From JAIVJM01 sp963816985 (GTDB taxonomy: Bacteria; Acidobacteriota; Blastocatellia; Pyrinomonadales; Pyrinomonadaceae): a DNA stretch of 64,000 bases. Under the pieces are notes generated by a model that saw nothing but the letters and a program-made list of their open reading frames with translations, did not search any database and was not told the origin of the DNA. Numbering within the stretch: position 1 is the first letter of the stretch; every line of letters begins with the position of its first letter. The DNA is taken from assembly GCA_963816985.1 (NCBI GenBank), contig CAWFMF010000004.1, positions 1,736,001 through 1,800,000 on the forward strand. Direction: 5' to 3'. Made by a program: the position numbers and the translations under genes. Below, piece after piece: positions 14,298 through 23,211 of the stretch.

Positions 14298-16239
14298 GGC
14301 GATAGCTGCAGCTATCCCGGACACCGAAACGACCGTCTCACAGTGGGCGGCGCAGTACAGGTATCTCTCGGAGCTGGCGAGTCTGCCCGGCCCTTGGAAC
14401 AACGAGGTGACGCCTTACCTCGTCGAGCCGATGGACTGTGTCGGCCTCCCCGGAGTCTTTGAAATCATCTTCGTGGCTTCGTCGCAGATCGGCAAGACCG
14501 AGTTTTGTCTGAACGCCATCGGCTACCTGATGCACAAGAAGCCGAGCACCATCCTCTACGTCGCCGAGACGGACAAGAAGGCCGAGGCGTGGTCGAAGGA
14601 GAAGCTCGCGCCGATGATTCGCGCGACCCCCGCGCTCCGGTCTTTGGTGAGGGACGCGCGCTCGCGCGACGCCGACAACACCCTCGCGGGCAAGTCCTTC
14701 CCCGGCGGGCATCTCGCCATCGGCTACGCGACGAGCGCCGAGACTCTTTCCTCGCGCTCCCGGCGCACCCTCTTTCTCGACGAGCGCGACGCCTACAAGT
14801 CAACGAAGGAGGGCGACCCCGCCGCGCTCGCCGAGAAGCGAACCATCACCTTCAAGAAGGAACGGAAGGTCGTCAAAACCTCCAGCCCGCGCGACCGCTT
14901 AGAGCCCGCGCCGGGATCGCCGCCCGACGCGCAAAGGTTTTCGCCGATTGAGTGGGAATACGAGCAGACCGACAAGCGGAAGTATTACGTCCCGTGTCCG
15001 CACTGCGGCGAGTATCAGGTGTTGACGTGGAAGAACGCGGACGGCGCTTACAACATCCGGTGGGACGAGGGCGACATTGAGAACGCCTACTATATGTGCG
15101 TGAACGGCTGCGTCATCGAGCACGAGCACAAGGCGGGGATGCTGCTCGCCGGTGAGTGGCGCGCGGAGAAGCCTTTCGCGGGGCGCGCGGGCTTCTGGAT
15201 TTGGGAGGCTTATTCGTGGTGCGTCACCTGGGGCGAGATAGCCGCCAACTTCCTGCGGGTGAAGAAGGACGCCGAGCAGCTCAAGGTCTTCGTCAACACG
15301 ACGCTGGCCGAGGGGTGGGTGGAGTTTGAAGGTGGCGTCGAGGTCGCCGACCTCGAAGAGCGCAGAGAGCCTTACACCGACCTTTTGCCCGACGGCGTGC
15401 TCATCATCACGGCGGGCGCTGACGTGCAGCGCAACCGGCTGGAGTATGAAATCGTCGGGTGGGGCCTTGAAGGCGAGAGCTGGTCGCTCGACTACGGCGT
15501 CATCTCAGGCGACCCGACACAGGGAGAGGTCTGGGCGGAACTGAAGGCGGCGCTGACGCGCACCTTCGAGTACGAGATGGCGCTCGCCGACACGGAGGAC
15601 GACGAGACCGGCGGGAGCGCCGTCCTTGCGATGCGGGTCATGGCCGCGTGCATAGATTCGGGCGGCTTCAACCCACAGGAAGTCTATCGCTTCTGCTATC
15701 AGAACGCGGGCCGCAGGTTCTACGCGACGAAGGGCGCGAACACGCCGGGCAAGCCCATCATTTCAAGCTTCTCTTGGCAGGGGCGGCCTCCCGTGCGCCT
15801 CTACACGGTCGGGACGGAGGCGGCGAAAGACACCTTCGCCAACCGCCTCGCTGTGACCGAGCCCGGCCCCGGCTTCTGTCACTTCCCGCACGAGTACGAG
15901 CGCGACGGTCGCATCTACTACGGGGAGGACTACTTCAAACAACTCCGCGCCGAGCACGCCGTCACCAAGCGGACGAAGCGGGGAACGCAGAGGGTCTGGG
16001 AGAAGGTTAAACCGTCCATGCGCAACGAGGCCCTCGACTGCCGCGTGCTGACGATGGCCGCGCTCAACATCCTCAACCCTGACCTCGAAAAGATTAGCGC
16101 CCGTCGGCTCTCCGGCATCGCGCCCCCGAAGCCGGGGCCGGAAGGTCAGGGCCAGCGCAAGTCAATCATCCGTCGCGGCACGGGCCGGGGGTTTGTGCCG
16201 GGGTTCTCCGGCAGCGGGCCGCTCGGCGGGAGGTTTTAG
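14248..16239 (+). CDS. Terminase large subunit (GpA family)
   Basis: A 663-residue packaging motor and nuclease. The ATPase half has Walker A VASSQIGKTE (about 76-85) and Walker B RRTLFLDERDAY. A zinc-binding pair (CPHCGEYQ and CVNGCVIE) sits in the middle, typical of lambda gpA-type enzymes. The nuclease half contains ITAGADVQRNRLEYEIVGWG and AACIDSGGF acidic motifs. Length and order match the family, so the phage probably makes cohesive or defined ends. The ATG at 14248 lies inside the small-subunit gene; a GTG at 14263 is possible. Confidence 0.92.
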   Translation: MKGISVSPAPKTKVVSEAIAAAIPDTETTVSQWAAQYRYLSELASLPGPWNNEVTPYLVEPMDCVGLPGVFEIIFVASSQIGKTEFCLNAIGYLMHKKPSTILYVAETDKKAEAWSKEKLAPMIRATPALRSLVRDARSRDADNTLAGKSFPGGHLAIGYATSAETLSSRSRRTLFLDERDAYKSTKEGDPAALAEKRTITFKKERKVVKTSSPRDRLEPAPGSPPDAQRFSPIEWEYEQTDKRKYYVPCPHCGEYQVLTWKNADGAYNIRWDEGDIENAYYMCVNGCVIEHEHKAGMLLAGEWRAEKPFAGRAGFWIWEAYSWCVTWGEIAANFLRVKKDAEQLKVFVNTTLAEGWVEFEGGVEVADLEERREPYTDLLPDGVLIITAGADVQRNRLEYEIVGWGLEGESWSLDYGVISGDPTQGEVWAELKAALTRTFEYEMALADTEDDETGGSAVLAMRVMAACIDSGGFNPQEVYRFCYQNAGRRFYATKGANTPGKPIISSFSWQGRPPVRLYTVGTEAAKDTFANRLAVTEPGPGFCHFPHEYERDGRIYYGEDYFKQLRAEHAVTKRTKRGTQRVWEKVKPSMRNEALDCRVLTMAALNILNPDLEKISARRLSGIAPPKPGPEGQGQRKSIIRRGTGRGFVPGFSGSGPLGGRF

Positions 16240-16242
16240 GAG

Positions 16243-16794
16243 ATGCTCGAATACTTACCTGACGAACTATCGCCCGGCGACACCGTCGAGTGGCGCACCT
16301 CGTTTTCAGACTACAAGGCCGGGGAGGGTTGGGCGCTCACGTACTACTTCCGCAACGCCTCCGGCACGGGCTTCGATGTGGTCGGAGTGGCCGACGGCGA
16401 CGCGTGGGTGATGAGCGCCGAAGTCCCGGTCAACGTCGCCGAGGGCCGCATTGATTGGGAGGCTTGGGCTGTGAAGGGCTCGGTGGAGCAGCGCGTGAAT
16501 AGGGGCACGGCGACGGTCGCGCAGAGCCTCCGCGCGCTCGCGGCCAACGCCGCCTTCGACGGGCGCACGCAGGCCGAGCGTGACCTTGAGGCGGTGCGCG
16601 CGGCGCTCGTGCCCACTACGGCGGCAGGGGTGCAGGAGTACGAGATCGGCGGCGCGGGCACTAACCGCCGCGTGCGCTACTTCTCGAAGGGCGAACTGCT
16701 CACCCTTGAAGAAAGCCTCGCGCAGCGCGTCAACGCCGAGCGACGGCGTACCAATAGCAAGAAGGGCGCACCCTTCTTCAAGACTGTTTACTGA
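16243..16794 (+). CDS. Head-tail joining protein with gpW-like C-terminus
   Basis: A 183-residue protein. Residues 1-95 look like an all-beta domain (DTVEWRTSFSDYKAGEGWALTYYFRN). Residues about 130-175 (YEIGGAGTNRRVRYFSKGEL, then LAQRVNAERRR) match the small gpW-like connector pattern of a beta-hairpin followed by a helix with an Arg-rich end. Placed between terminase and portal, where gpW lies in lambda. GGGAGG 9 bases before the ATG supports the start. The N-terminal extension is unusual compared with the 68-residue lambda gpW. Confidence 0.6.
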   Translation: MLEYLPDELSPGDTVEWRTSFSDYKAGEGWALTYYFRNASGTGFDVVGVADGDAWVMSAEVPVNVAEGRIDWEAWAVKGSVEQRVNRGTATVAQSLRALAANAAFDGRTQAERDLEAVRAALVPTTAAGVQEYEIGGAGTNRRVRYFSKGELLTLEESLAQRVNAERRRTNSKKGAPFFKTVY

Positions 16795-16808
16795 AGGGGT
16801 GGTGAGCG

Positions 16809-18392
16809 ATGAAATTTAGAGGTCTAGACCTACAACTTCCTCCGATGTCCGAAGTCATGGCGGAGCGCAAGCGCGCGGCGTCAGCCGCCCAGACGGAAAG
16901 GCAACTCGCCGACGCCACGCGCGAGCTGGCCCGCACGCGCCGCTTCGTGCGGGAGTACCGGGCCGCGTCCGTCAACCGCTTTACGACGGGTTGGGCGGCC
17001 TCTCAAACGACGTGGCTGGCCGAGACTTACCGGAGCCTGCGAAACTTGCGCGCCCGCAGCCGCGACATGGAGAGGAATAACCCGTACATGAAGAGGTTCC
17101 TCGAAATGATGCGGCAGAACATCGTCGGCCCTTCGGGAATCCGCCTTCAGGTGCGCGCCAAGAAGTCGAGCGACGAACTCGACGAGGTGCGCAACAAGAT
17201 CGTGGAGACCGCCTTCGCGGAGTGGTCTCTCCCTGAGAACTGCTCGGCGTCGGGCAAGTACTCGTGGGTGGACGCGCAGGGCTACGTGGTCGAAACGCTG
17301 GCCCGCGACGGCGAGGTGCTGTGCAGGCTCATCGAGGCGGACAACCCGTTCGGCTTCGCCCTCGCTTTCTACGACGTGGGCCACCTGGACGAGACCTTCA
17401 ACGAGAAGCTCAAGAGCGGGAATCGGGTGTTAATGTCGGTTGAGGTCAACGCCTACAACCGGCCCGTGGCCTACTACCTGACGACGCCGCAAGACTTCTC
17501 CCTGTCGGTCGGAGAGCAGAGGTTGGAGCGCGTGCGCGTCCCCGCCTCTGAAATCATTCACCTCTACCTCCCGTTTAAAGATGAGGCCGTGACGCGCGGC
17601 GTGCCGTGGGCACACGCCGCCATGTATCACTTACACATCCTCGGCCAGTACGAGGAAGCCGAGTTGATTAACTCCCGCCTCGCGGCGTGCAAGATGGGCT
17701 TCGTCATTCCGCCCAAGAACAACGAGAACGCGGGCATCACCGATGTTGACGAGTCGGGCAACGTGATAACGCCACCGGGGGCTGGCATCACCGACACCTC
17801 CGAGCCGGGTGTTTGGCAGGAGCTTCCGCCCGGCTACGACGTGAAGACCTTTGACCCGGAGCATCCGAGCAACAACTTCGACCCCTTCACGTCCGCCGTG
17901 CTGCGCGGCGCGGCGTCGGGCCTCGGCGTTTCCTACTTCGCCCTCGCCAACGACCTCACGGCGGTCAACTACTCGTCGGCGCGAGTCGGCCTGCTCGAAG
18001 ACCGCGACCGCTACCGCTCGCTTCAGGACTTCATCATCAATCACCTTTGCCGCCGGGTGTATCGGGAGTGGCTGAAGCGCGCGATCCTCACCAACGCGCT
18101 CGAAGGGGTGCTGCCCTCCGACTTCGACCGGCTGAAGAGCCCCGACTTCCAACCGCGCGGGTGGGCGTGGGTTGACCCCCTGAAGGACATTGCCGCTCGC
18201 ATTATGGCGATCAAGTTCGGCCTCGGCACTCGTTCGGCGACGCTCGCCGAGGGCGGCGAGGACTTCGAGGATGTCGTCAAGAGGCTGGCGGAAGAAGAGG
18301 CGTACATTAAAAAGCACGGCGTGCTGACCGACGCCGCCGACCTTATTGCGCTGGCCTCTCTCGCCGCAAACGACAGCGACAAGCGCGGCTGA
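16809..18392 (+). CDS. Portal protein (lambda gpB family)
   Basis: A 527-residue portal subunit; twelve copies form the DNA entry ring. Family marks are the N-terminal TTWLAETYRSLRNLRARSRD region, NPYMKRFLEMMRQNIVGPSG, ARDGEVLCRL and the C-terminal GVSYFALANDLTAVNYSSAR followed by PRGWAWVDPLKD. Length is normal. It lies 14 bases after the connector gene with GGTGAG before the ATG. The next gene is the protease-capsid fusion, as expected for a lambda-like head module. Confidence 0.93.
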   Translation: MKFRGLDLQLPPMSEVMAERKRAASAAQTERQLADATRELARTRRFVREYRAASVNRFTTGWAASQTTWLAETYRSLRNLRARSRDMERNNPYMKRFLEMMRQNIVGPSGIRLQVRAKKSSDELDEVRNKIVETAFAEWSLPENCSASGKYSWVDAQGYVVETLARDGEVLCRLIEADNPFGFALAFYDVGHLDETFNEKLKSGNRVLMSVEVNAYNRPVAYYLTTPQDFSLSVGEQRLERVRVPASEIIHLYLPFKDEAVTRGVPWAHAAMYHLHILGQYEEAELINSRLAACKMGFVIPPKNNENAGITDVDESGNVITPPGAGITDTSEPGVWQELPPGYDVKTFDPEHPSNNFDPFTSAVLRGAASGLGVSYFALANDLTAVNYSSARVGLLEDRDRYRSLQDFIINHLCRRVYREWLKRAILTNALEGVLPSDFDRLKSPDFQPRGWAWVDPLKDIAARIMAIKFGLGTRSATLAEGGEDFEDVVKRLAEEEAYIKKHGVLTDAADLIALASLAANDSDKRG

Positions 18393-18420
18393 AACCCACT
18401 TACAAAATAATCCCTCCGGG

Positions 18421-18470
18421 GCGTGCCATATTTCTAGTCGGGGTCGAACCCCGAAGAAGTTATGGCACGC
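18421..18470 (+). promoter_or_regulatory. Double hairpin enclosing the capsid start codon
   Basis: GCGTGCCATA (18421-18430) pairs perfectly with TATGGCACGC (18461-18470), which contains the capsid-gene ATG at 18462. Between them is a second stem, TCGGGGT (18438-18444) with ACCCCGA (18448-18454). The weak ribosome site (GAAGAAG) lies in the loop next to the closed stem. This could hold translation of the most abundant virion protein in check. Confidence 0.6.
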
Positions 18471-20411
18471 TCCTCAACAGACATTAAAAGTTTAATCGGG
18501 CAGCAGCTCAAGCACTCCTTCCCCTTGGAGGGCGAGAGCCGCGCCGTCGCGTTGGGTTCTGCCGCGCTCGACGAAGAGACGCGCAGCGTCTCGCTCGTCC
18601 TTACGACCGACAGGCCCATCTTCCACGGCTTCGCCTACATCCTGCTCGACCACTCGCCCGCCGCCATCAAGCAAGACCGCCTGAAGTCGTCCGCGCCCTT
18701 CCTCGAAAACCACGACCCCGACCGCCGCTTGGGACGCCTGCGCGACCCTGAGACTGACGGGCACACGTTGCGCGTGCGCGCCCGGTTCTCGAAGCGACAC
18801 CTGGCCGAGGAAATCTTTCAGGAAGTCAAAGACGACTTGGCCGCCGGTGACTTCACGCCCATCTCCGCCACCTTCATCGTCCACAGGTTCGCGCGAGAGG
18901 CCGAAGGCGAGATGGACGGATACCCGATTTACCGCGCCGAACTCTGGGAGCCGGTCGAGGGCTCCGTCGTGAGCGCCGCCGCCGACATCACCGCCGGAAT
19001 CGGGCGCGCGTTGGAAGAGACCTCAAGGGCCGCGCACGACCCTGAGACCTGCGACGTTGAGGATTGCGCCGAGTGCGCGAAGAGCGAGCCGAACGAAGAG
19101 GAACGGCAGGCCCAACTTGACCCGGCGACCGTCACCGCACGCGCCGAGAGCACCACCCCGAAGGAGAAAGTCATGGACATCAGAGAAGAGATTTTGAAGC
19201 TCGGCACGATGCTCGACCAAGTTGAGCTGGCGCGGCAGTTCGTCGCCAACGACAAGACGCTCGATGAGTTCAAGGAGGCCGCCCGCGCCGTCCTGAACAA
19301 GAATCAGCCGGTGGTCACGCCGGGCCAGAATCCCGTCGAACTGACGCCGGAAGAGAAGCGCGAGTATTCACTCTCACGCGCCATCGCCTCGGCGATGGAC
19401 GGGGTGAACTCCTTCGAGCGCGAGGTCTCCGACGAGATCGCCAAGCGGCTGGACAAGAAGACCCGCAACGACCGCGCCATCTTCGTGCCGACGGGCATGG
19501 CGCTCGGCCCCGCCGCCGGTCAGTTCAAGCGCACACCCCTGACCACCGGCGGCGCGACCACGGGCGCGGACATCCTCTTCGTCGAGCCGGGCTCCTTCAT
19601 AGATATGCTCCGCGCGAGGGCGAAAGTTCTCCAACTCGGCGCGACGCTTTTGACGGGGCTCACAGGCTCGGTCGCCTTCCCGAAGCAGACCGGCGCGGGC
19701 ACGCTCTACTGGGTCGGCGAGAACCCCGGCTCGGACGTGACCGAATCGAACATCGCGCTCGACCAGGTCGTGCTCACGCCGAAGTCGGCGATGGCGCAGC
19801 AGGCGTACTCGAAGCAGTTGCTCCGCCAGTCCGGGGGCGTCGTGGATCAACTCGTCACCAACGACCTCCGCAGGACGGCGGCCCTCGGCCTCGACCGCGC
19901 GGCGCTCCACGGCTCCGGCTCCTCGAATGAGCCGACGGGCCTCTACGTCGCGTCGGGCGTCAGCCCGGTGGCCTTCGGCGGGGCCATCACCTTCCCGAAG
20001 GTCGTGCAGATGGAGACCGAGATCGCCACCGACGACGCCGACGTGGGCGAGATGGCTTACCTCACGACGCCGGGCGTGCGCGGGGCCGCGAAGACCACCC
20101 AGAAGTTCTCCGGCACGAACGGCGAGGCCATCTGGACGGGTCGCGCGGGCGAAGGCGAGATGAACGGCTACCGCGCCGAGGCTTCGACTCAGGTGCGCAA
20201 CAACATGGGCGTCGGCACGAACGAGCACGGCATCGTCTTCGGCGTGTGGCCGGAACTCATCATCGGCGAGTGGGGCGCGATGGAAATCCTGACCGACCCT
20301 TACACGCTCGCGGGTCGCGGCCTCGTCCGCCTCGTGCTGTTCCTGATGGCGGACATGGGCCTGCGCCACGCCGAGGCGTTCAGCAAGGGCACGGGCCTGA
20401 CCGTCAGCTAA
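18462..20411 (+). CDS. Fused prohead protease and HK97-type major capsid protein
   Basis: A 649-residue single polypeptide. Residues about 20-190 are an S78/U35-type prohead protease (FLENHDPDRRLGRL with the catalytic His, and a GDFTPISATF-like strand for the Ser). Residues about 225-320 are a charged scaffold/delta region starting near MDIREEILKL. Residues about 335-649 are an HK97-fold capsid protein (PGSFIDMLRARAKVLQLGAT, ASGSS-type FDRAALHGSGSSNEPTG, and the C-terminal AFSKGTGLTVS). Maturation would need self-cleavage. An internal Met near the delta-region start could give separate capsid subunits, but no good ribosome site was noted. Confidence 0.88.
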   Translation: MARSSTDIKSLIGQQLKHSFPLEGESRAVALGSAALDEETRSVSLVLTTDRPIFHGFAYILLDHSPAAIKQDRLKSSAPFLENHDPDRRLGRLRDPETDGHTLRVRARFSKRHLAEEIFQEVKDDLAAGDFTPISATFIVHRFAREAEGEMDGYPIYRAELWEPVEGSVVSAAADITAGIGRALEETSRAAHDPETCDVEDCAECAKSEPNEEERQAQLDPATVTARAESTTPKEKVMDIREEILKLGTMLDQVELARQFVANDKTLDEFKEAARAVLNKNQPVVTPGQNPVELTPEEKREYSLSRAIASAMDGVNSFEREVSDEIAKRLDKKTRNDRAIFVPTGMALGPAAGQFKRTPLTTGGATTGADILFVEPGSFIDMLRARAKVLQLGATLLTGLTGSVAFPKQTGAGTLYWVGENPGSDVTESNIALDQVVLTPKSAMAQQAYSKQLLRQSGGVVDQLVTNDLRRTAALGLDRAALHGSGSSNEPTGLYVASGVSPVAFGGAITFPKVVQMETEIATDDADVGEMAYLTTPGVRGAAKTTQKFSGTNGEAIWTGRAGEGEMNGYRAEASTQVRNNMGVGTNEHGIVFGVWPELIIGEWGAMEILTDPYTLAGRGLVRLVLFLMADMGLRHAEAFSKGTGLTVS

Positions 20412-20420
20412 CGAATCCGA

Positions 20421-20493
20421 GCCCGATGTAAAAAGCGCGGCTTGGTGAGGCTTGGAAGCAAGCTAAATCAGCACCACGCTTTTTACATCGGGC
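20421..20493. terminator. 17-bp hairpin downstream of the capsid gene
   Basis: 20421-20437 pairs perfectly with 20477-20493 (arm GCCCGATGTAAAAAGCG). Inside is a smaller GCTTG/CAAGC stem. It begins 10 bases after the capsid stop. No T-tract follows, so partial termination, RNA processing or 3'-end protection of the capsid mRNA are all possible. Confidence 0.7.
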
Positions 20494-20583
20494 CAGAACG
20501 AAGCCGCTCAGAAGACGGTGTATGTCGAGACGCAAATTGAGCAGTTACGCCGTGCCGCAGGCGCGGAGCGAGGGGAGGAAGAG

Positions 20584-20862
20584 ATGGCGCTTGATACGAA
20601 ACGCGACAAGGACGACCGGGAGCGGTTGGTCAAGATTAAGTTCATCCGCAACACCGCCGAGGGCGGCGAAGACTACGGCCCTGACTACCCGAAGAAGACG
20701 GCGGAAGTGCCCTTTCATCGCGCGGCGGCCTACATCCGGCAGGGCCGCGCGATAGCCGTGGACAAGGACGAGGAGCTTCAAGAGGTCGAGGACTCGGCGC
20801 GCGACGAAGGGCGGCTCCCCGAAGAGAAGAGCGCCAGCAAGAAGAGCGCCTCGAAGAAGTAA
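20584..20862 (+). CDS. Small phage head-region protein, unknown
   Basis: A 92-residue, highly charged protein starting MALDTKRDKDDRERLVKIKF and ending in SKKSASKK repeats. GGAGG at 20574-20578 supports the ATG at 20584; the longer upstream frame runs back toward the hairpin. The position right after the capsid gene is where gpFI-like or head-decoration accessory proteins lie. No domain recognised. Confidence 0.6.
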   Translation: MALDTKRDKDDRERLVKIKFIRNTAEGGEDYGPDYPKKTAEVPFHRAAAYIRQGRAIAVDKDEELQEVEDSARDEGRLPEEKSASKKSASKK

Positions 20863-20865
20863 GCG

Positions 20866-21171
20866 ATGCCCTTCGCCGAAGACCTCAGTCTGTTCTTTGA
20901 CACCGACTTCGCCGGGACGCTGGCGGAGATTAAAGACAAGACGGGCGCGGGCGTCCGCAACGCCAACGTCATCCTCGACACGCCGACCGCCGCAGTAATG
21001 GAGGGCGGCGAGGTGGTGGCGCTCACGCCCTCAGTCATGGGGCGCGAGTCAGACCTCTCCGACGTGCGGGAGGGCTACACGCTCACCGTCGCGGGCACGG
21101 TGTACGTCGTCACAGGCCCGCCGCGCAACGACGGCACGGGGCTCTCGACTGTGGGACTCAGGAAGCAATGA
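20866..21171 (+). CDS. Head-tail connector, gpFII-like
   Basis: A 101-residue protein with MPFAEDLSLFFDTDFAGTLA at the start and YTLTVAGTVYVVTGPPRNDG-TGLSTVGLRKQ near the end. This all-beta pattern and the ending are typical of lambda gpFII-type head-tail joining proteins. It follows the capsid module and overlaps the tail-terminator gene by four bases, the usual order. Confidence 0.7.
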   Translation: MPFAEDLSLFFDTDFAGTLAEIKDKTGAGVRNANVILDTPTAAVMEGGEVVALTPSVMGRESDLSDVREGYTLTVAGTVYVVTGPPRNDGTGLSTVGLRKQ

Positions 21172-21614
21172 GCAGCAAGCGCCAAGACATCGTGGGCGCG
21201 GTGAAGGCCCGGATGCTCACCGTCCTGACGGCCAACGGCTACCAGACCAACATCGGGGCCGACCAGACCGAATGGCATCTGACGGCCAAAGCAGCGGACG
21301 CTTTGCCGAGTCACGAAGTCCGCGACGCGGTGGAAGAGGCGGTCGTTGATAAGCCGAACGCCGGGCTCTACGAGCGCCGCCTTGAAATCACGATTATCGC
21401 CGAGCTGCTCGAAGAGAGTGCGGGCGCGACGCAGGCCCGGCTCGCCCTCGCCGACATTATCAAGGCCGTCGGCGTGGACACGATGTGGGGCGGGCTCGCC
21501 AAGTTCACCCTGCCGCTCGAAGAGCGAATCATGGTGGCCGAAGAGGGGCAGAGGATAAGCGGCGTGACAATCACCTTCGTGGTCGTTTACTTCCGCCAGC
21601 CGTGGGAAGCCTAA
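21168..21614 (+). CDS. Tail terminator protein, gpU-like
   Basis: A 148-residue protein: helical start (RQDIVGAVKARMLTVLTANG), then alternating strands and a helix (TQARLALADIIKAVGVDTMW), ending in ITFVVVYFRQPWEA. Length, fold pattern and position between the connector and tail-tube genes match tail terminators, which cap the tail tube at the head side. The sequence itself is only weakly diagnostic. Confidence 0.65.
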   Translation: MSSKRQDIVGAVKARMLTVLTANGYQTNIGADQTEWHLTAKAADALPSHEVRDAVEEAVVDKPNAGLYERRLEITIIAELLEESAGATQARLALADIIKAVGVDTMWGGLAKFTLPLEERIMVAEEGQRISGVTITFVVVYFRQPWEA

Positions 21615-21632
21615 AGAGGAGCGAGAAAGACA

Positions 21633-22436
21633 ATGCCAATAGCAGACCTACTCAACAAGAACTACTTCAGCGGGCAGGGAACCATCCACCTCGCCAAGCT
21701 GGATTCGAGCGGCAACCGTGGTTCTCTCTGGCCCCTCGGCAACGTCCCGAAGTTCGAGTTCAGCCTCAACGTCGAGCGCCGGAAGCACAAGGAGTCCGAG
21801 TCGGGTATGCGCCTTAACGACAAGGTGCAGACGACGGTGAAGGGCGGCACGGTCAACATGACGCTCGAAGACATCCGCAAGGATAACCTCGCGCTCATCC
21901 TCGGCGGCAAGAAGGTTACACTCGCCTCTGGCAGCTACACGGCCTCCAACTACGACACCTTCCCGTCGGGTCTCGTCGTCGGGAGCCGCGTCCAGTTGGA
22001 GAAGCCGAACGCCTCGGCAATCGTCGTCAAGGACAGCGCGGGCACTCCCGCGACTCTCGTCCTCGACACCGATTACAAGATTCTCGACGCGCAGCACGGC
22101 CTCATTCAAATCCTCAACCTCGGCTCTTACGTGCAGCCCTTCCGCGCGCAGTACGCCTACGCGCAGACGGACGCGATCACCGCGCTCGAATCCAACGACG
22201 ACGACGAATATTACTTGTACTTCGCGGGCATCAACACCGAGGGCACGCCAACCGACCAAGACATCGGCTGCGCTATCTACCGCATCGTCTTCGACCCGGC
22301 GGCGATGCTCGCCCTCATCAACGACGAGCAGGGCTCCTTCGACATCACGGGCGAAGTCCTGCGCCACGCGACGCGCTCGGTGGACGCCAACTTCGGCGGC
22401 TTCGCGCGTATCACTTACCTCGACGCGAACGCCTGA
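21633..22436 (+). CDS. Major tail tube protein
   Basis: A 267-residue beta-rich protein. The start MPIADLLNKNYFSGQGTIHLA and the motif VPKFEFSLNVERRKHKESES are typical of tube proteins of siphophages of this type, as is the ending FDITGEVLRHATRSVDANFG. It lies upstream of the tail assembly chaperone and tape measure, as expected. The ribosome site is GAGGAG at 21614-21619. Confidence 0.8.
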   Translation: MPIADLLNKNYFSGQGTIHLAKLDSSGNRGSLWPLGNVPKFEFSLNVERRKHKESESGMRLNDKVQTTVKGGTVNMTLEDIRKDNLALILGGKKVTLASGSYTASNYDTFPSGLVVGSRVQLEKPNASAIVVKDSAGTPATLVLDTDYKILDAQHGLIQILNLGSYVQPFRAQYAYAQTDAITALESNDDDEYYLYFAGINTEGTPTDQDIGCAIYRIVFDPAAMLALINDEQGSFDITGEVLRHATRSVDANFGGFARITYLDANA

Positions 22437-22446
22437 CCCTGACCCC

Positions 22447-22477
22447 AAGGCGGCGGGGCCATCAGCCCCGCCGCCTT
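22447..22477. terminator. Strong GC hairpin after the tail tube gene
   Basis: 13-bp perfect stem, AAGGCGGCGGGGC (22447-22459) with 22465-22477, loop CATCA. It is 10 bases after the tail tube stop and followed by CCCCCG rather than T's. It probably reduces read-through so that tail tube mRNA exceeds the downstream chaperone and tape measure mRNA. Confidence 0.75.
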
Positions 22478-22509
22478 CCCCCGTACATCCTTCAGATTTG
22501 AGGTGACGA

Positions 22510-23034
22510 ATGGCGACAGCGGTGGAACCCTCCGAGGGAACGGAAGAGATTGCCGAGGCGCTCGGCGAGATAAAGGAAGAGGTCACAGTCAAAGGACGCC
22601 TTCGGACAATCACGCCCCTGCGCGTCAAGCAGTTCGTGGACGTGCTCAAGTGCGTGGACAGGCTGGCGGAGGCGGGCGTCGTCGAAATTAAGGTCAAGGC
22701 CGGAGAGGGCGTCGAAGGCGCGGTCGAGCAGATGCGGCGCGAGTTCGACGCCGTGAAGATGACGCTCAAGGGCGGCGACCAAATCATCCGCATCGTCGCT
22801 ATCGCTTCGGGCCTCGGCATCAGCGAGGTCGAAGGTCTCGACATGGCCGACATGGTGCGACTCACGAGCGCCGTCTTCAAAGTGAACTTGGATTTTTTCG
22901 ACCGGAACGCCGAAGCCTTCAAGGAGGCGCTCGGCCCGCTCGGCGAGACCGTCAAGGGGCTGCTCGGAGGGCAGGCGGCTGGAAGCGAGCCGTCGCCCGG
23001 CTCCTCAACCACGGCCACCGACTACCCGATGTGA
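22510..23034 (+). CDS. Tail assembly chaperone (gpG-like)
   Basis: A 174-residue, mostly helical protein between tail tube and tape measure. The core ITPLRVKQFVDVLKCVDRLAE and IRIVAIASGLGISEVEGLDMADMV pattern is typical of G-type chaperones that coat the tape measure during tail assembly. The C-terminus is Gly/Ser-rich and disordered. Its stop overlaps the next small ORF (ATGTGATG), the classical place for the G/T arrangement. Confidence 0.7.
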   Translation: MATAVEPSEGTEEIAEALGEIKEEVTVKGRLRTITPLRVKQFVDVLKCVDRLAEAGVVEIKVKAGEGVEGAVEQMRREFDAVKMTLKGGDQIIRIVAIASGLGISEVEGLDMADMVRLTSAVFKVNLDFFDRNAEAFKEALGPLGETVKGLLGGQAAGSEPSPGSSTTATDYPM

Positions 23035-23195
23035 TGGAGTACACACTCGCGCAAGTGACCGCCTGCCTCGAAGAGCTGGCACGCGAGAGTCGGGAGCAGG
23101 CTCTCGCCCAGATGCACATGACGCGGGTGGCGATTGCGGCGGTGTTCAGCAAAGAGGACGTGGCCGGAAAGGTGACGAAGGCGCTCTCGGACTGA
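23034..23195 (+). CDS. Small tail assembly chaperone partner (gpT-like)
   Basis: A 53-residue ORF starting MEYTLAQVTACLEELARESR. The ATG at 23034 shares its A with the preceding TGA (23032-23034) and the frame ends at 23193-23195, 16 bases before the tape measure. In many siphophages this second chaperone is made by a -1 frameshift from the first; the frame relation here would fit -1, but I see no clear slippery heptamer, so coupled re-initiation is the simpler reading. Confidence 0.65.
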   Translation: MEYTLAQVTACLEELARESREQALAQMHMTRVAIAAVFSKEDVAGKVTKALSD

Positions 23196-23211
23196 GCGCC
23201 TTCTTCGGTTT

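Noticed and set aside
19374..20369. 331-codon minus-strand frame over the capsid gene
   Set aside because: Complement of the HK97 capsid coding sequence, no independent signals.
22900..23040. Programmed -1 frameshift between the two tail chaperone ORFs
   Set aside because: The frame relation fits, but no slippery heptamer followed by a pseudoknot is visible; the overlapping stop-start allows re-initiation.
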